DNA of 64,000 nucleotides from Dermacentor variabilis (taxonomy: Eukaryota > Arthropoda > Arachnida > Ixodida > Ixodidae), in the NCBI RefSeq assembly GCF_050947875.1, contig NW_027460291.1, positions 28,643,589 to 28,707,588 on the forward strand, written 5' to 3'. Position 1 is the first letter of the stretch. Every line of letters begins with the position of its first letter. A model generated the notes under the pieces. That model was not told the DNA's origin. It made no database searches and was given only the letters and a program-made list of their open reading frames with translations. Below are positions 10,143-21,049 of this stretch, in pieces. The position numbers were made by a program, and so were the translations under genes.

Positions 10143-11978
10143 TCACATGTGGCATTGGTGAAGAGCCGCGTCATGGGGCAGCGCCACAACGGCCTTCGCC
10201 GGCTGTCCGGCCAACACAGTGAGCTGCCAGTGACGCCATGTAGACGATACTGCGGCACGTCTAACAGGTTTTATTATTGACGCTGCAACTAAATGTGTTA
10301 AACAAACTAACAGACTGGCTAATAAGCGTCGCATGCCATGGTGGAATGATGAATGTAGAAAAGCGCAAAGAAACAAAGCTTGCAGATTGCTTCGCAATTC
10401 TCCAACCGCCGAAAACCTTACTAATTTCAACGAGGTCAAATCACAAGGCACGAGAACACGTCGACATCCAAGGAGGGAAATTTGGGATAGGTACATCTCC
10501 AGTATAAATCGTAAAACCATGAAATAAGAATCTGGAATATGGTAATTAAGTTAGGTCGGGAGTCGCATCCCTTACCCTTAGTAAGTAGCCAAGGTGATAG
10601 CCTGGAAGATCAGGCGGATTGTCTAGGCGGACACCTTGAATATGTTCCAAGTGCAGCGCACTATACAGAAACATTCCTGAGACTGAAAGAACGCGAAGAG
10701 CGGCAGCCCCTAAACCGCAAAGGTTAATCGAGTGATGCTTACAAGTGCCCATTTACTTTAGCTGAACTGAAGGCGTCTCTCTCTTGTTGGAACAACTCGG
10801 CCCCAGGTGACGATCGTATCATGTACAAAATGATTAGGTACTTACACCCTGAAATCTGAATTCTCATCACTTTTCAATTACATCGGGACGGCGGCGTATA
10901 TTGCATCGTCGTGGAAAGCAGCTGTAGTCATCCCGATGCTAAAACAAGGCAAGGACCCGGCCTTAGCCAGCAGCTACAGGCCAACAGTGCTAACAATCTG
11001 TCGGTGCAAAATTTTTGCAAAAAATCGTAAACCGGCGCTTAATCTGTTTCCTAGATAGTAGCAACATACTGGACTCCTTCATTGTGGTTTCAGAGAAGGT
11101 AGGTCACCGACAGGCCACCTTGTTCACATCAAGGCCAACATCAGCGATGTCTTCATGCATAAACATTTACTGTTCTCAGTATTTATAGATCTAGAGAAAG
11201 CGAACGACACGACATGGCGATTCGGAATTCTCCGCAATCTTTCTGCGAAAGGCGTCCGTGGGAACATGCTAAACACAATTCAAATCTCTCCCCGAACTTT
11301 TCGCGTAAACGTAGGCAATACTTTATCTAGAGCATTTACCCAAGAAACTGGTGATCCGCAACGGGGCGTGCTTAGTTGTTCACTCTTCGTTGTAAAAGTG
11401 AACCTGCATACAGTCGTTCCCCGCGAAAGGTTTTATTCCGCGTATCTTGATGATGTGCAGCTAAGTTTCAAATCATGCAGTGTTGTTATCTGCGAACGGC
11501 AAGTTCAGCTTCGAATAAAGAAATTGTCTGATGGGCGGATGAGAACGGCTTCGAAATAAACCCGATTCGTACCTGCGTACCTTCCTCAAACAAGGGAGGG
11601 GTATCACCACTGCCTAGTATTACGAACAAGGGAGATCATCTCTCTGTGAGCAGCCATGAATTCCTGAGAATCACTTTACTCTAAGCTCACGTTTATTCCC
11701 CATATTAAATATCAGAAGACGAAGTGGTCTGAAAAGAATGAACCTTCTAAATTTTCCGTCACGCACAACACGGCGTAGTGCCCAAAAGTGCCTTCTGAAT
11801 TTGTATAACTCTTAATTGCCCGCTCGCACATAAATTGTGGTACAATTTATAATTACGCAACGCTAAGTACATTAAAAATCGTAGACCCCGTCCACCATCT
11901 GGGTATCCGTCTCGGGACCGGTGCTTTCAGGACAAGTCGGATCCAGAGCTACGTAGAGTCTAATCAGTGGTCACTTCA
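10143..11978 (+). mobile_element. I-like LINE copy 2, internally deleted and 3' interrupted
   Basis: The first 110 bases match the proline/alanine-rich end of ORF1 in copy 1 (about 22450-22540). The match then jumps to the ORF2 region at 23605, so about 1.1 kb (end of ORF1, most of the endonuclease) is deleted. The remainder follows the ORF2 linker and RT in broken frames: PWWNDEC near 10335, FIDLEKANDTTWRFGILR near 11175 (motif A), QETGDPQRGVLSCSLF near 11340 (motif B) and FYSAYLDDVQLSFKSCS near 11430 (motif C with both aspartates). It stops at 11978 where antisense RTE copy B begins. RNase H and the 3' end are absent here. Non-functional. Confidence 0.85.
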
Positions 11979-14255
11979 TGTCATCATCATCATTAGCCTG
12001 TTTTATGTCCACTGCGGGACGTAGGCCTCTCACTGCGATCTCCAATTACCCCTGTTATGCACCAACCTATTCCAACTAACGCCGTGAATTTCCTAATTTC
12101 ATAGCTCCACTTATTATTGTGCCATCCTCGACTGCGTTTCCCTTCTCTTGGTATCCATTCTGTAATCCTAGTGGTCCAACAGTTATCTAACCGGCGCATT
12201 ACATGACCTGTCCAGCTCCATTTCGTTCTCTTGATGTCAATTTGAATATCGTCTATACCCGTTTGCTGTCTGATCCAAACCGCTCTCTTTGTGTCTCTTA
12301 ACGTTATGCCTGGCAATCTTCGTTCCATCGCTCTTTGCGCGGTCCCTTAACTTGTTCTCAGACTTCTATGTCAGTCTCCAAGTATCTGCCCCATATGTCA
12401 GCCCTAGTAAAATGCACTGATTGTACACCTTGATTTCCCATGATAAAGGTAAGCTTCCAGTCAGGAGCTGACAATGTCTGCCGCATGCGATTCAACCCAT
12501 TTTTATTCTTCTATGGATTTCCTTCTCGTGATCGGGGTTCCCTGTGATAAATTGACCTAGGTAAACGTACTCCTTCAGACTCTAGAGGCTGACTGGCGAT
12601 CATGGACTATTGTTCCTTTGCCCTGCTATTCATCATTATCTTTGTCTTTTGCATACTAATCTACAATCCCACTCTTACAATCTCTCTGTTAAGGTCCTCA
12701 ATCATTTGTTGTAACTCGTCTGCATTGTTGCTGAATAGAACAATGTCATCGGCAAACCCAAGGTTGCCGAGTTATTCGCCGTCGATCCTTACTCCTAAGC
12801 CTTCCCAGTTTAATAGCTTGAATACTTTTTCCAAGCAAGCAGTGAATAGCAGTGGAGAGATTGTGTCTCCCTGTGACCATTTCTTTATAGATATCTTCCT
12901 GCTTTTCTTGTGTAGAATTAAGGTAGCTTTGGAATATCTGTAGACATTTTCTAGGGTATTTACGTAAGTGGTCTGTACTCTTTGATTACGCAATGGCTCT
13001 ATGACTGCTGGTATCTCTACTGAATCGAATGCTTCTTCGTAATGTATGAAAGCCATATAGAGAGGTTTATTGTACTCTGCGGATTTCTCTATAACCTGGG
13101 TAATGACATGGATGTGATCCATTGTAGAGTAACCTTTCCTGAAGCCAGCCTGCTCACTTGGTTGACTAAATTCCAGTGGTGCCCTTATTTTATTGGATTA
13201 TTTTGGTAAATATTTTATATAATACTGGGAGTAAGCCAATGGGCCGATAATTTTCCAATTCTTTAACGTCTCCCTTTTTGTGGATTAGTGTAATGTTTGC
13301 ATTCTTCCAGTTTTCTGGGACCCTTGCAGTCAATTGACTATTCGTATAAAGAGCCGCCAGTTTTCCAAATAGTATGTCTCCTCCGTCCTTGATTAAATGG
13401 ACTGTTATGCCATCTTCTCCTGCCGATCTTCCTCGTTTCATATCTTGCAAGGCCCTTCTGACCTTATCGCTAGTTATAGGAGGAGTTGCTATATCCTGTT
13501 CATTACTCTTTCTAATGGAGGTATCCTGACTCCTGTGGGTATTGTACAGGGCAGTATATAATTGTTCCGCTTCTTTTACTATATCTTCGAGATTGCTGAT
13601 GATATTGCCCAGCTTATCTTTCAATGCATACATCTTGGTTTTTCAAGTTTCTTGCCAAGTTTCTTTTCACTGATTGCCTATACCAAGTTTCTTTCTCACT
13701 GATTTAAGGTTGCATCCATTTTTTACGGCTTCTTCAGTCTTTCTCACGTTATTGTTTAGAATATCACTTATTTTCGTCTTGTTGATCAGTTTTGACAGTT
13801 CTGCGAATCCTATCTTATCTCTTGAGTTGCAACTTTTCATTCTTTGTCGTTTCTTTATTAGGTCCTTTGTTACTTGGGAGAGCTTGCCTGTTGCTTGCCT
13901 TGGTGCCTTGCCTCCCACTTCAATTGCTGCCTCTGAAGCCATCCTATTGACGGTTTCATTCATTATCTCTATGTCATCATCTCTCTGTTCTAAGGCTGCA
14001 TATTTGTTTGCCCGTACTAGCCTGAATTTATCTGCTTTTACCCTTACTGCTTCTAGGTTGACCTGCTTCTTGACCAATTTTACTCTTTCTCTCTACAAAT
14101 TGAGGTGTATCCTAGCCCTCACTAACATATGATCACTGCACTTTACACTGCCTATTATTTATACATCCTGCACTATGCACGGGTCGGCAGAAAAAAATGA
14201 CATCATTTTCATATCTTGTTTCACCATATAGGGCTTTTCCAGGTTCACGTTCTGT
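11979..14255 (-). mobile_element. RTE-type LINE copy B (subfamily 1), antisense
   Basis: The 3' end lies at 11979, where CATCATCATCATTAGCCTG is the reverse of the RTE (TGATGA)n tail. Reading the minus strand from high to low coordinates gives the end of the endonuclease (near 14200), AALEQRDDDIEIMNETVNR (near 13990), KKLGIGNQ, then an RT start with VPENWKNANITLIHKKGD (near 13310) and LENYRPIGLLPVLYKIFTK. These are followed by PLYMAFIHYEEAFDSVE (motif A, D to H change), SQGDTISPLLFTACLEK (motif B) and the C-terminal WTGHVMRRLDNC and PREGKRSRG blocks. Frameshifts separate the pieces, and the N-terminal endonuclease is truncated. It interrupts or abuts I-like copy 2. Confidence 0.85.
13190..13633 (-). 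pseudogene. RT N-terminal fragment of RTE copy B
   Basis: This 147-codon piece covers the region before RT motif A: a linker (VKEAEQLYTALYNTHRSQD), the DKVRRALQDMKRGRSAGEDG block, ARVPENWKNANITLIHKKGD, and ENYRPIGLLPVLYKIFTKII. The order matches RTE ORFs. It is bounded by stops or frame changes on both sides and is not expressed independently. Confidence 0.75.
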
Positions 14256-14261
14256 TACTAC

Positions 14262-14460
14262 GGTTCTGTTACTATGGTTTCTGTTACTTTCTATTCTCAT
14301 CTCTGGTCATTGGCATTGTTTTAATACTTATACATTTTACGCTACCCAGAGCAACTGATTTTGGGCCTATTTACAACCATGCAACTTCTACCATTCGAAG
14401 TACATTTTTGGCCATATCTGGCTCTTGGGCCATAAAACCCCATACATCATCATCAAGGAT
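14262..14460 (+). repeat. I-like LINE 3' UTR and tail, fragment a
   Basis: The sequence TTTACGCTACCCAGAGCAAC, a TTTTGGGCCT block, GGCCATATCTGGCTCTTGGG and a terminal ACATCATCATCA match the 3' UTR of copy 1 at 26785-26940, with a (CAT)n-type tail instead of (CATT)n. It lies directly after antisense RTE copy B and could be the displaced end of I-like copy 2. Confidence 0.7.
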
Positions 14461-14469
14461 GTCGTAGCC

Positions 14470-14848
14470 TACCCTCTCACCACAGGGAACTCCTACGAGA
14501 GTAGCTTTTGTGTAGCACACGCATCCGTACCGTTGCGCTTAAGGGTGGTCGAGAGGCAGTAGTGCTAGTTTCATACTCTTAAATTTTATACCTTGATTGT
14601 TCTGTAACATATATTTTACAGACATAGCACAACGCACTGTCATGTTCGTTATTTAAATATATCTATTTTACGCAGTTTACAGCGACTAATTTTAGGCCCT
14701 TTTACAGCTAGGTAACATCTACTTATTGCAATGAATCTGGCCCCCGCATTAACAGATCATTGGCACCACATCACCACTTGCCTGGTGCTCTTTGGCCATA
14801 TTTGGTCCTTGCGCCACTAAACACAGCGTATCATCATCATCATTGACC
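14470..14848 (+). repeat. I-like LINE 3' UTR and tail, fragment b
   Basis: This is a longer second copy of the same 3' UTR (GAGGCAGTAGTGCTAG, TTTACGCAGTTTACAGCGAC, TTTTAGGCCCTTTTACAGC, CTTTGGCCATATTTGGTCC) with an ATCATCATCATC tail ending against a Penelope fragment. Its 5' end is ragged. Confidence 0.75.
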
Positions 14849-15755
14849 ACATGGGGGCAACCGCTGTCTACAACGTCTCTGTCAAACATGGTTAGCAGAA
14901 GGTCACTCAACCCTGGTGCGAGGCGTGACCCGGTAGATATACCGGCTTTTTGCACGAAGAACTTCCTGTTGTAATTAACAACCGTGCATGCTAGATACAA
15001 GGCTAATAATTACTTAAATCTGTCCACTGGGGTGCCGATCGTGTTCTGGAAACAAACAGCCAATACTCATCAATGCCAGCCTGAATTACTTCCGCGAGCG
15101 CAGCATGCGGCAGGGAATAATACAGGTCCTCGATGTCTACGAGAAACGCGTATACGGAAGGTGTACAAGAGGCCTCCAGGAATCTATATGCCTGACCTGG
15201 CCCGTTCACTGGTTGTCGACGTTCAGCACGGAGAGTATGTATTGGCCTTTTTGAAGGAAGGACCCCACACATCGCTACCAAATTCCTTCCTCCGTCACGA
15301 TCACTCAAAACGGGAGGGATTCTTAGTTGGTTTTGACAGTGAAAGTGGTGGTGGGAGGCACATAACTTTCCAAGTTTTCAGAGGATGCGTGCTATGACAA
15401 GCCAGCAGTCAAGCTCCCGTGCTTTCTTTGCGTCTTTTCGTTGAGAGTGCGATCCGCTGTTTTGCAGTATATGTCAGACGCGAGAATGACAAAGCCTCTC
15501 TCTTTGTCCGATTGAAGAAGTTTAGCACCTTTCTTTTAGTGATGTGACCACCTCAGAAGCGGCAGGCTGTTTGACCCTCGTCAACTTTTTGGGGAGGCCA
15601 TCAACGCTCTGCTGGGTAATGCGATTTGCTTCGGGTGGGATGGCTTCTCTTGCCGTGGTTCATACCATTGCGAGAAGCGTGGCCTTGTCGAGCCTCGGGG
15701 CAACGCAGAACTTGGGACTAGAGCTAAGGATGTATGGTAAAGAAATCACTTGATT
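14849..15755 (-). mobile_element. Penelope-like element, N-terminal half (antisense)
   Basis: Reading down the minus strand gives SSSPKFCVAPRLDKATLLAM near 15740-15660, which resembles the conserved N-terminal block of Penelope proteins. It is followed by degraded sequence, then FLVDIEDLYYSLPHAALAEV near 15150-15090 (RT motif A, with aspartate) and KAGISTGSRLAPGLSDLLL near 14940-14890 (motif B). The remainder of RT and the endonuclease are absent. The fragment ends at the (ATC)n tail of the neighbouring I-like LINE, so the motif C region (VNDDDD) is probably a product of that junction. Several frameshifts are present. Confidence 0.8.
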
Positions 15756-16640
15756 AAATTTTGTTCTTACCATTGTAACCATGCTCGCGCAAGTGCTCAT
15801 TGATACACCTTCTGGTCTGTCCAATGTAGACACCTTTGCACGACAAGGGAAACTTATATACCACTGCTCGAGTACATTCAATATACCTATTTGTTTCCCT
15901 TTTCCACACACTGGTTGCGTGTCCTTATCAGGGTTAGTAAATTTGCAAAGCCGGCCCAGCTTATCAGACGCAGAAAAATGGCTTGGATACTCACTCTTCG
16001 TGCAAGCTTTTTCAAATGACGGGAGATATTATGAATATGTGGCAACATACTTGCTTTGCTGCTAGCAGTGGCTACATCGCTCTCCTGCCGTTTACGCTTC
16101 CGAGAATCTTTAAGCAAGCATTCTGCTGCGGACACCTGCACTGTCAACGGATCCCCTGCTTTAGACAACATCTCGCTTTGCCCTTCAAATCTAGCGAACA
16201 CAGCATGATTACACGATTTTATCGGGACATTTTTAAAGCAATGTTAAGCTATCTTTCTTTTTATCAGTTTGGAATGCACTGACTTGTACGGTAGGAGAGG
16301 CTTACTAGACCGCGGCTCATAGCTTCAGCAAGTGTGCCCTACCGAACAGGACAGACGAAGGTCGACAAACCGTATGGTACCTTCTTGTGGGTTTTCATAG
16401 GTGATGTCAACGGGAGCCAGACACTCCTCAATGGTTGGCAGAATTGTGCCAACCTGATCTTCCACTTCAACCGCAGAGCATTCCATAATTAAAAATATCA
16501 TTAACATATTAAAAAGCTTTCAACACTTTGGTCTGCTTCAGCTTGTCAGAGAGGTTTACGTCGAGTCAGGATAGAAACACATCGCCGAGTTTGGGAGCAA
16601 TGTCAAGAGCCTATGCATATTCACTTCTTCTGTAGGTAAA
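15756..16640 (-). mobile_element. Penelope-like element, C-terminal half with GIY-YIG (antisense)
   Basis: Minus-strand order: LDIAPKLGDVFLS near 16600 (RT motif B), a mutated motif C region reading AFxYVNDIF near 16510 (usual YVDD, D to N), GTIRFVDLRLSCSVGHTCW near 16380-16320, and a connector (MLPHIHNISRHLKKLARRV). Last comes VYIGQTRRCINEHLREHG near 15825-15775, the YIG segment of the nuclease. The nuclease is cut off shortly after REHG and abuts the start of the next Penelope copy. RT motif B occurs here and also in the 14849-15755 piece, so these are two elements in tandem rather than one rearranged copy. Frameshifts break the frame. Confidence 0.8.
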
Positions 16641-16921
16641 TAGCATCGTCTCAGCTCTTTTCTTTATTTTATTATTTATTTATCACGTACTGCGGACCGA
16701 ATAAGGCCCAAGCAGGAGAGGCAGAATACCAGAATGACAAAAATGTTCGACTTTGAAAAAATGCACGCGTATTGACAAAAAGACACTAAATATGGATGAT
16801 GCATGATTACACAAAACTGAACGAGATATTGCACGCATAGGAAAAAGCCACAAAAGAAGAGAAGCAACGCGCAACGTTAACAACATAGCACATCACAGGC
16901 AATGCATTTTGACGGTCCAAG

Positions 16922-17560
16922 TCACTGATCAGGGCTAAGGGGGACATAATCATGCGGCAGTGCATTCCAATTTCTGATTGTATTGGGGAAAAATGAATAC
17001 TTATAAAGATTTGTACGAGCAAAAATAGGTTCAATAAAGTGTTGATGCCTATGACGAGATTTTTCAAATGCTTGTTTAGTTATGTATTTTTGGGGATCAA
17101 TCCCTAGTTTAGAATAATATGAGAGATTCAGAAACTTAATTCTAGCAATTCTGTGTTCTCTCAAGCATTCCCGCTTTGCTCCCTACAACAGAGCAGACGG
17201 AGAGTCCCGGCGTTTATAGCAGTTATATATAAAACGAGGCGCTAATTCCTGATTTTTTTTTTATTCTATATCTACCGTTGTGTGACGGTCCCACACAATA
17301 CTTGCGTACTCTAGAGAAGGTCTTACTATGGCTTTGTTCGCCTTGTTTCATAGTTGGTTTGACGATCTTCCTAATTTGTGTTTCAGGAAGCCTAATTTTT
17401 TTACGAGCTGAAGAGCATACGTTATCAATGTGCGCGGTCCATTTAAGCTTGGACGTAATCGTAATTCCTAAATACTTATAGTCCTCTACTTGTTTGATCA
17501 TGTTACCATTTATGTTACACGAAAACACCAGTTCGTTTCTTTTATTAGTATGGCACTTCT
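16922..17560 (-). pseudogene. CR1-like LINE 1, C-terminal part of ORF2
   Basis: This follows RT. It contains the VEDYKYLGITITSKLKWTAH block (near 17490-17430) that ends the RT/thumb region, then degraded sequence. The terminal block REHRIARIKFLNLSYYSK is followed by FFPNTIRNWNALP near 16990-16950, the signature close to the C terminus of CR1/Jockey-type proteins. A frameshift near 17170-17220 separates the two parts. Confidence 0.75.
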
Positions 17561-17569
17561 GTACTGTTT

Positions 17570-18800
17570 TTTTTTTCCAAAATTAATAATCATATCCCAC
17601 TTAGCACACCATTCTGCTAGTATTTTAGATTGACGTTCAACTCAAGCTGGTCAGAAACAGAATTTGTAGTTTTAAAAGTGACACAGTCGTTGGCGAACAG
17701 TTTAACAGAGTCTACCGCATAATTGATGTAGATGTTAAACAAGAGCGATCCCATTACCGACCCTTGGGGTACTCCCGAGTAAACATCCAAATTTCAAGAG
17801 CACGATCCCTCTATATCTACATATTGTTTTCTATTAGTCAAATAAAATATAACCAAGTTAATTATTTCGGAAGGTATACCAATTGTTTTGATTTCCAGGA
17901 TTAGTTTATTGTGTGACACCCTATCGAAAGATTTGGAGAAGTCCGAAAATATTACGTCCCCTTGACCATTCGCACCTACACCAAAATGTTATGCGAACGA
18001 AGGATTAAGAACTGGAGATTATTTACAGAGTATATTTACATAGGGGATAACTGCAGCGCTGGCCAGTTCAGCCGACAGCTCGAGAGCCAGAGAGCGTTCG
18101 TAGTCTTCGTCGGGGCGCCCGCGTGCATCGTCCAAAAGAAACACGCCATATGTATGTATAAATATCTAAAACTTTAGCAAATTCATTAATGGTATCTATT
18201 AATTGCATATAATTGCTATTAATTGCGTAGAAAAACCTCGTCGGAACCCATGCTGTGCATTGTGCATGATATTGTGTTTATCTAAAAGGTTACCTAAATA
18301 TTTCACCAGAATATGTTCCAACACCTTGAAAGAAATACACGCAAGGTAAATTGGTCGATAATGACTAATTTATACCTGGCTGCCCTTCTTAAAAACCGAA
18401 ACAACACGAGCCAGGAGCCAATCTGTGAGTACTTTAGTGGTTTTGAACGACTTATTAAATATTATAAGAAAAAATATACCTGTAAGCTGTGCGGATCTCT
18501 TACGAAAAATAGCCGGAATTTTATCTGGACCTTTTCACTTTGCGTCTAACCGGACGAGCAGTTCTACACCCTCCAAGGATATGGACACACCGCCTGATCC
18601 ATCTGTTGCTGGAGCGACATCGCAATCATTGTCCGGCGTTGAAAACACGCTTTCAAAGTGATAATTAAGCATTACCGCTATTTGCCTGCTTTCTGTAGCG
18701 AAAGTGTTGCCCAACGCCAACGCCTCGATTCGTCGATGGCCCTTGTGCCCCAAGAACAGCCAAAATTTTCCTGGGCTTTCTGATGCAAAACACCAAAGTT
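17570..18800 (-). pseudogene. CR1-like LINE 1, reverse transcriptase region
   Basis: By conceptual translation, the minus strand shows HGFRRGFSTQL near 18250, INEFAKVLD near 18180, FSDFSKSFDRVSHNKLIL near 17945-17890 (motif A), SGVPQGSVMGSLLFNIYIN near 17785-17730 (motif B) and KLFANDCVTF near 17700-17675 (motif C). In motif C the first catalytic aspartate is asparagine (codon at 17689-17691). Stop codons occur between motifs A and B. A foreign insertion splits the frame between INEFAKVLD and motif A. The upstream linker to the endonuclease runs to about 18800. Confidence 0.8.
17985..18160. mobile_element. Short insertion in the CR1-like RT, possible solo LTR
   Basis: The RT translation is continuous on both sides (INEFAKVLD and GQGDVIFSDFSK), but this segment is unrelated. 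It opens with TGTTATGCGAACGAAGG and has an organisation like the Gypsy LTR at 37827 (ATTTACA, a GC-rich CTTCGTCGGGGCGCCC block). Ends and target duplication are unclear, so the LTR call is tentative. Confidence 0.35.
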
Positions 18801-18953
18801 ATTCAGTGAAATATCGTTCTCCGGACTCTCGCATTTCGTACTCAAGAGTAGTTTCTAGTTTTTAAGCACCTTTTCGTCAGCGCACTCTAATTTCCTGCGA
18901 CGCTTTAGCCTACGTTTTATCTGGAGCAGCTTTCTGGTGATCCAAGGGCTCTC

Positions 18954-19846
18954 TTAACCAAAATTTCTCAGTCTGTTTGGAATAAAGTTTTCTATACAGT
19001 GGTGACACCACGATTTAAACTTGGTCAATAATACGTCAATGTTTTCATCACAAAGAGAGAAAAGACGGTCCTCTAAATAAAGCGAAATTTGAACACCATC
19101 CGCAGCAGAATAATGTTTTACAACCACTGATTTCGGTTTATAAGAAACCGCCCTTCGCGGGAAAATAGAAGTAAAATAAATACGTTTGTGATCTGAAATT
19201 CCATCCTGAACCTGCGTTACGCAATCCTGAATGTCGTTTGAGCAAAATAAAAGGTCTAAAATTGAGGAAGAATCTGTTACAAGTGTTGGGACAATGACCA
19301 TTTGATTAAGCTTATATGCAAGCATTATGTCAAACAACGCTTCAGAACTGTGGATATCAACCAAACCAGAATTCATTTCCACCCAGTTAATACAAGGAAG
19401 GTTAACATTTCCAGTGACAATTATATTTTGTTTTGATCGTGGTATTTTTCTAAGTAATCGCAGAGTTCTAACAAGAATTCTGGTGTGGGTCCAGGTGGCT
19501 TTTAAACTCCCGCAATAATGACAGTGTTGCTGCTGAATTCGACTTTGCAAGAAACGCTTTCGTGACCGTTATCGGCTTCTGGCAGCGGAAAGGATGGAAG
19601 TCCGCATTTTACAAGAATTGCAGTACCGACTCCTTTTGTTTCACGATCTTTTCGATAACAACAATATGAAGGATGGAATACGCAGCTATCCGGGATATCA
19701 GCGTGAAGACACGTTTCTTTGATGACGGCTATGTGAGGGTCATATGACAGCAAAATGCATGCAAGCCGTTCTGGTTTATTGCACACACTTTGCCCATTCA
19801 AATAAACAATACGAAGAACCTTCTCGCAGGGTCCTCTGTAGTGCAA
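18954..19846 (-). pseudogene. CR1-like LINE 1, APE-type endonuclease
   Basis: Two overlapping frames cover the domain. The N-terminal one has RIVYLNGQSVCNKPERLACI, SYDPHIAVIKETCLHADIPD and a FRKDR-like YRKDRETKGVG block. The C-terminal one has IIVTGNVNLPCINW (usual GDFNLPGINW; the catalytic aspartate is asparagine at 19407-19409) and DGISDHKRIYFTSIF (SDH motif kept). This is the target-nicking nuclease of ORF2, upstream of RT. A frameshift lies near 19502-19550. Inactive by the D to N change and the frame break. Confidence 0.85.
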
Positions 19847-19939
19847 TAGTGTGAGTCATCTCATTTAGTGTTCTTAGGGAGCAAGATTTTACAGTTCTTG
19901 GCATTGTCCCATGCATAGACATCACTGTTCACAAACAGC

Positions 19940-20701
19940 TTATCGTGAACAAATTTTGGCATTTTGAAGAATATCTTCTAATCCGGACTGCCACAATTTC
20001 TTTATCTGCAAGGTTTCTTGCGAATAATCGTCGGAAATTGACATGCCGGTACCCTTACGTTTCGAGCAATTCGTAAACAGGGATATATTTTTGTTATAAT
20101 TGCACAGGCGCACAATCACAGGTCTTATTCTTTCTGGGCCTACCAATCCTATGAATACGTTGCACTGAAGTGACACTAACGCTAAGCTTTTCTTCGAAAA
20201 CTTTGCGGACAACTGTGTTTTCAAGATCCTGTGTTCTTTCGTCAGGGCATTATTTAATATCGAAATCTAAGAGGTTGTTTCTGCAAGCTCAGTCTTCGAA
20301 GTCAACTAGCTTTTTATTTTGAGTCAACAAAATTTCTTCCAAACGTTGTACCGTTTCTTCCAGTTTTTGTATTTTCAATTCGTTTGCATTAGTGAACTCC
20401 AAGACCGTGTCGAACTTAGTAAGCTTATGATTCAATTCTAAAAGGGTAGGATCGCGTATCTTGCCCGCATCTTTTATCTCTTAAAGCTCGTCAAGAATGT
20501 CAGTTTCTCCCCAACGGTAAGACCGGGGTTGCTTTCTACGTCACCACAAAGCCGGAGAAGGAAAACAGTCCAACGGTCATTAATAATCTTAGCACGTATT
20601 CGAGGGCACGGCCGCATAGCAAGAACACAATAATTCGTACCAACAGTAGTAACCAGACTGCGAAATCTAACCTGCACAGCGATCCAGACAAGGTGAAACA
20701 T
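19940..20701 (-). pseudogene. CR1-like LINE 1, ORF1 with N-terminal 2A-like motif
   Basis: ORF1 starts near 20701 and runs through about 50 residues to LRLCGDVESNPGL (20519-20560). It continues with a coiled coil (LNHKLTKFDTVLEF, QKLEETVQRLEEILL) and an RNA-binding region reading RPVIVRLCNYNKNISLFTNC and KGTGMSISDDYSQETLQI, like the RRM/C-terminal portion of L1/CR1 ORF1 proteins. Stops at about 20480 and 20290 and a frame change at about 20225 break it. ORF1 proteins coat the LINE RNA. The stop just after the 2A-like region (FKR*) is a copy-specific lesion. The family identification is good; the protein is not made intact from this copy. Confidence 0.8.
20519..20560 (-). other. 2A-like ribosome-skipping motif, last residue changed
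   Basis: The minus strand reads LLRLCGDVESNPGL. The consensus for 2A peptides is D(V/I)ExNPG^P; everything matches except the final proline, here CTT (Leu) instead of CCN, at 20519-20521. 2A-like motifs near the N terminus of ORF1 are known in some APE-type LINEs (CR1, L2, Crack, Rex). The Leu change should abolish skipping in this copy. Confidence 0.8.
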
Positions 20702-21049
20702 GTTGCTTCAATGAGCGCCGCCGTGCCCTCGGAGGTGATGCAAAGAATCTGCACGTTTGACTGCGTTTTCCGTCGACGTCACACAGCTGTGAGGCCAATG
20801 CGACGTTAGATTTTCGGCATTGATAACAGAAACAAAGACTTGTGGCCGGAACAGATGTTTCCACGTGCCCGAAGATCCAGAAATCCACAGCGCATGTCTA
20901 GACGAACCATGCGAATCAGGTCGGCTGAAGCCTGAATGCGACGACAAAATGGGTAAAAGACGATAAAAGGCCATGAAAGCTGACACAAGATAAAAGCTTA
21001 AAAGCTTTAGAAAATGGGTACTGGACCTCAAATTATCATCAAACATGAT

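Larger units (their letters stand above)
16655..21035 (-). mobile_element. CR1-like LINE 1, antisense, near full length but decayed
   Basis: From its 5' end (about 21035, with a non-coding leader to 20705) it encodes ORF1 (20701-19940, with an N-terminal 2A-like motif and a C-terminal RNA-binding region), an APE-type endonuclease (19846-18954), RT (about 18800-17570) and a C-terminal region (17560-16922). It ends in an (ATAA)n tail at 16655-16690. All ORFs are broken. The layout matches CR1/L2/Crack-type non-LTR elements. A 170-190 bp insertion interrupts RT at about 17985-18160. Catalytic residues are changed in both endonuclease and RT, so it is dead. Confidence 0.85.

Noticed and set aside
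14749..15000. Acidic VNDDDD motif read as an intact RT catalytic site
   Set aside because: The D-run is made by the (ATC)n tail of the adjoining I-like LINE read on the minus strand, not by Penelope motif C.
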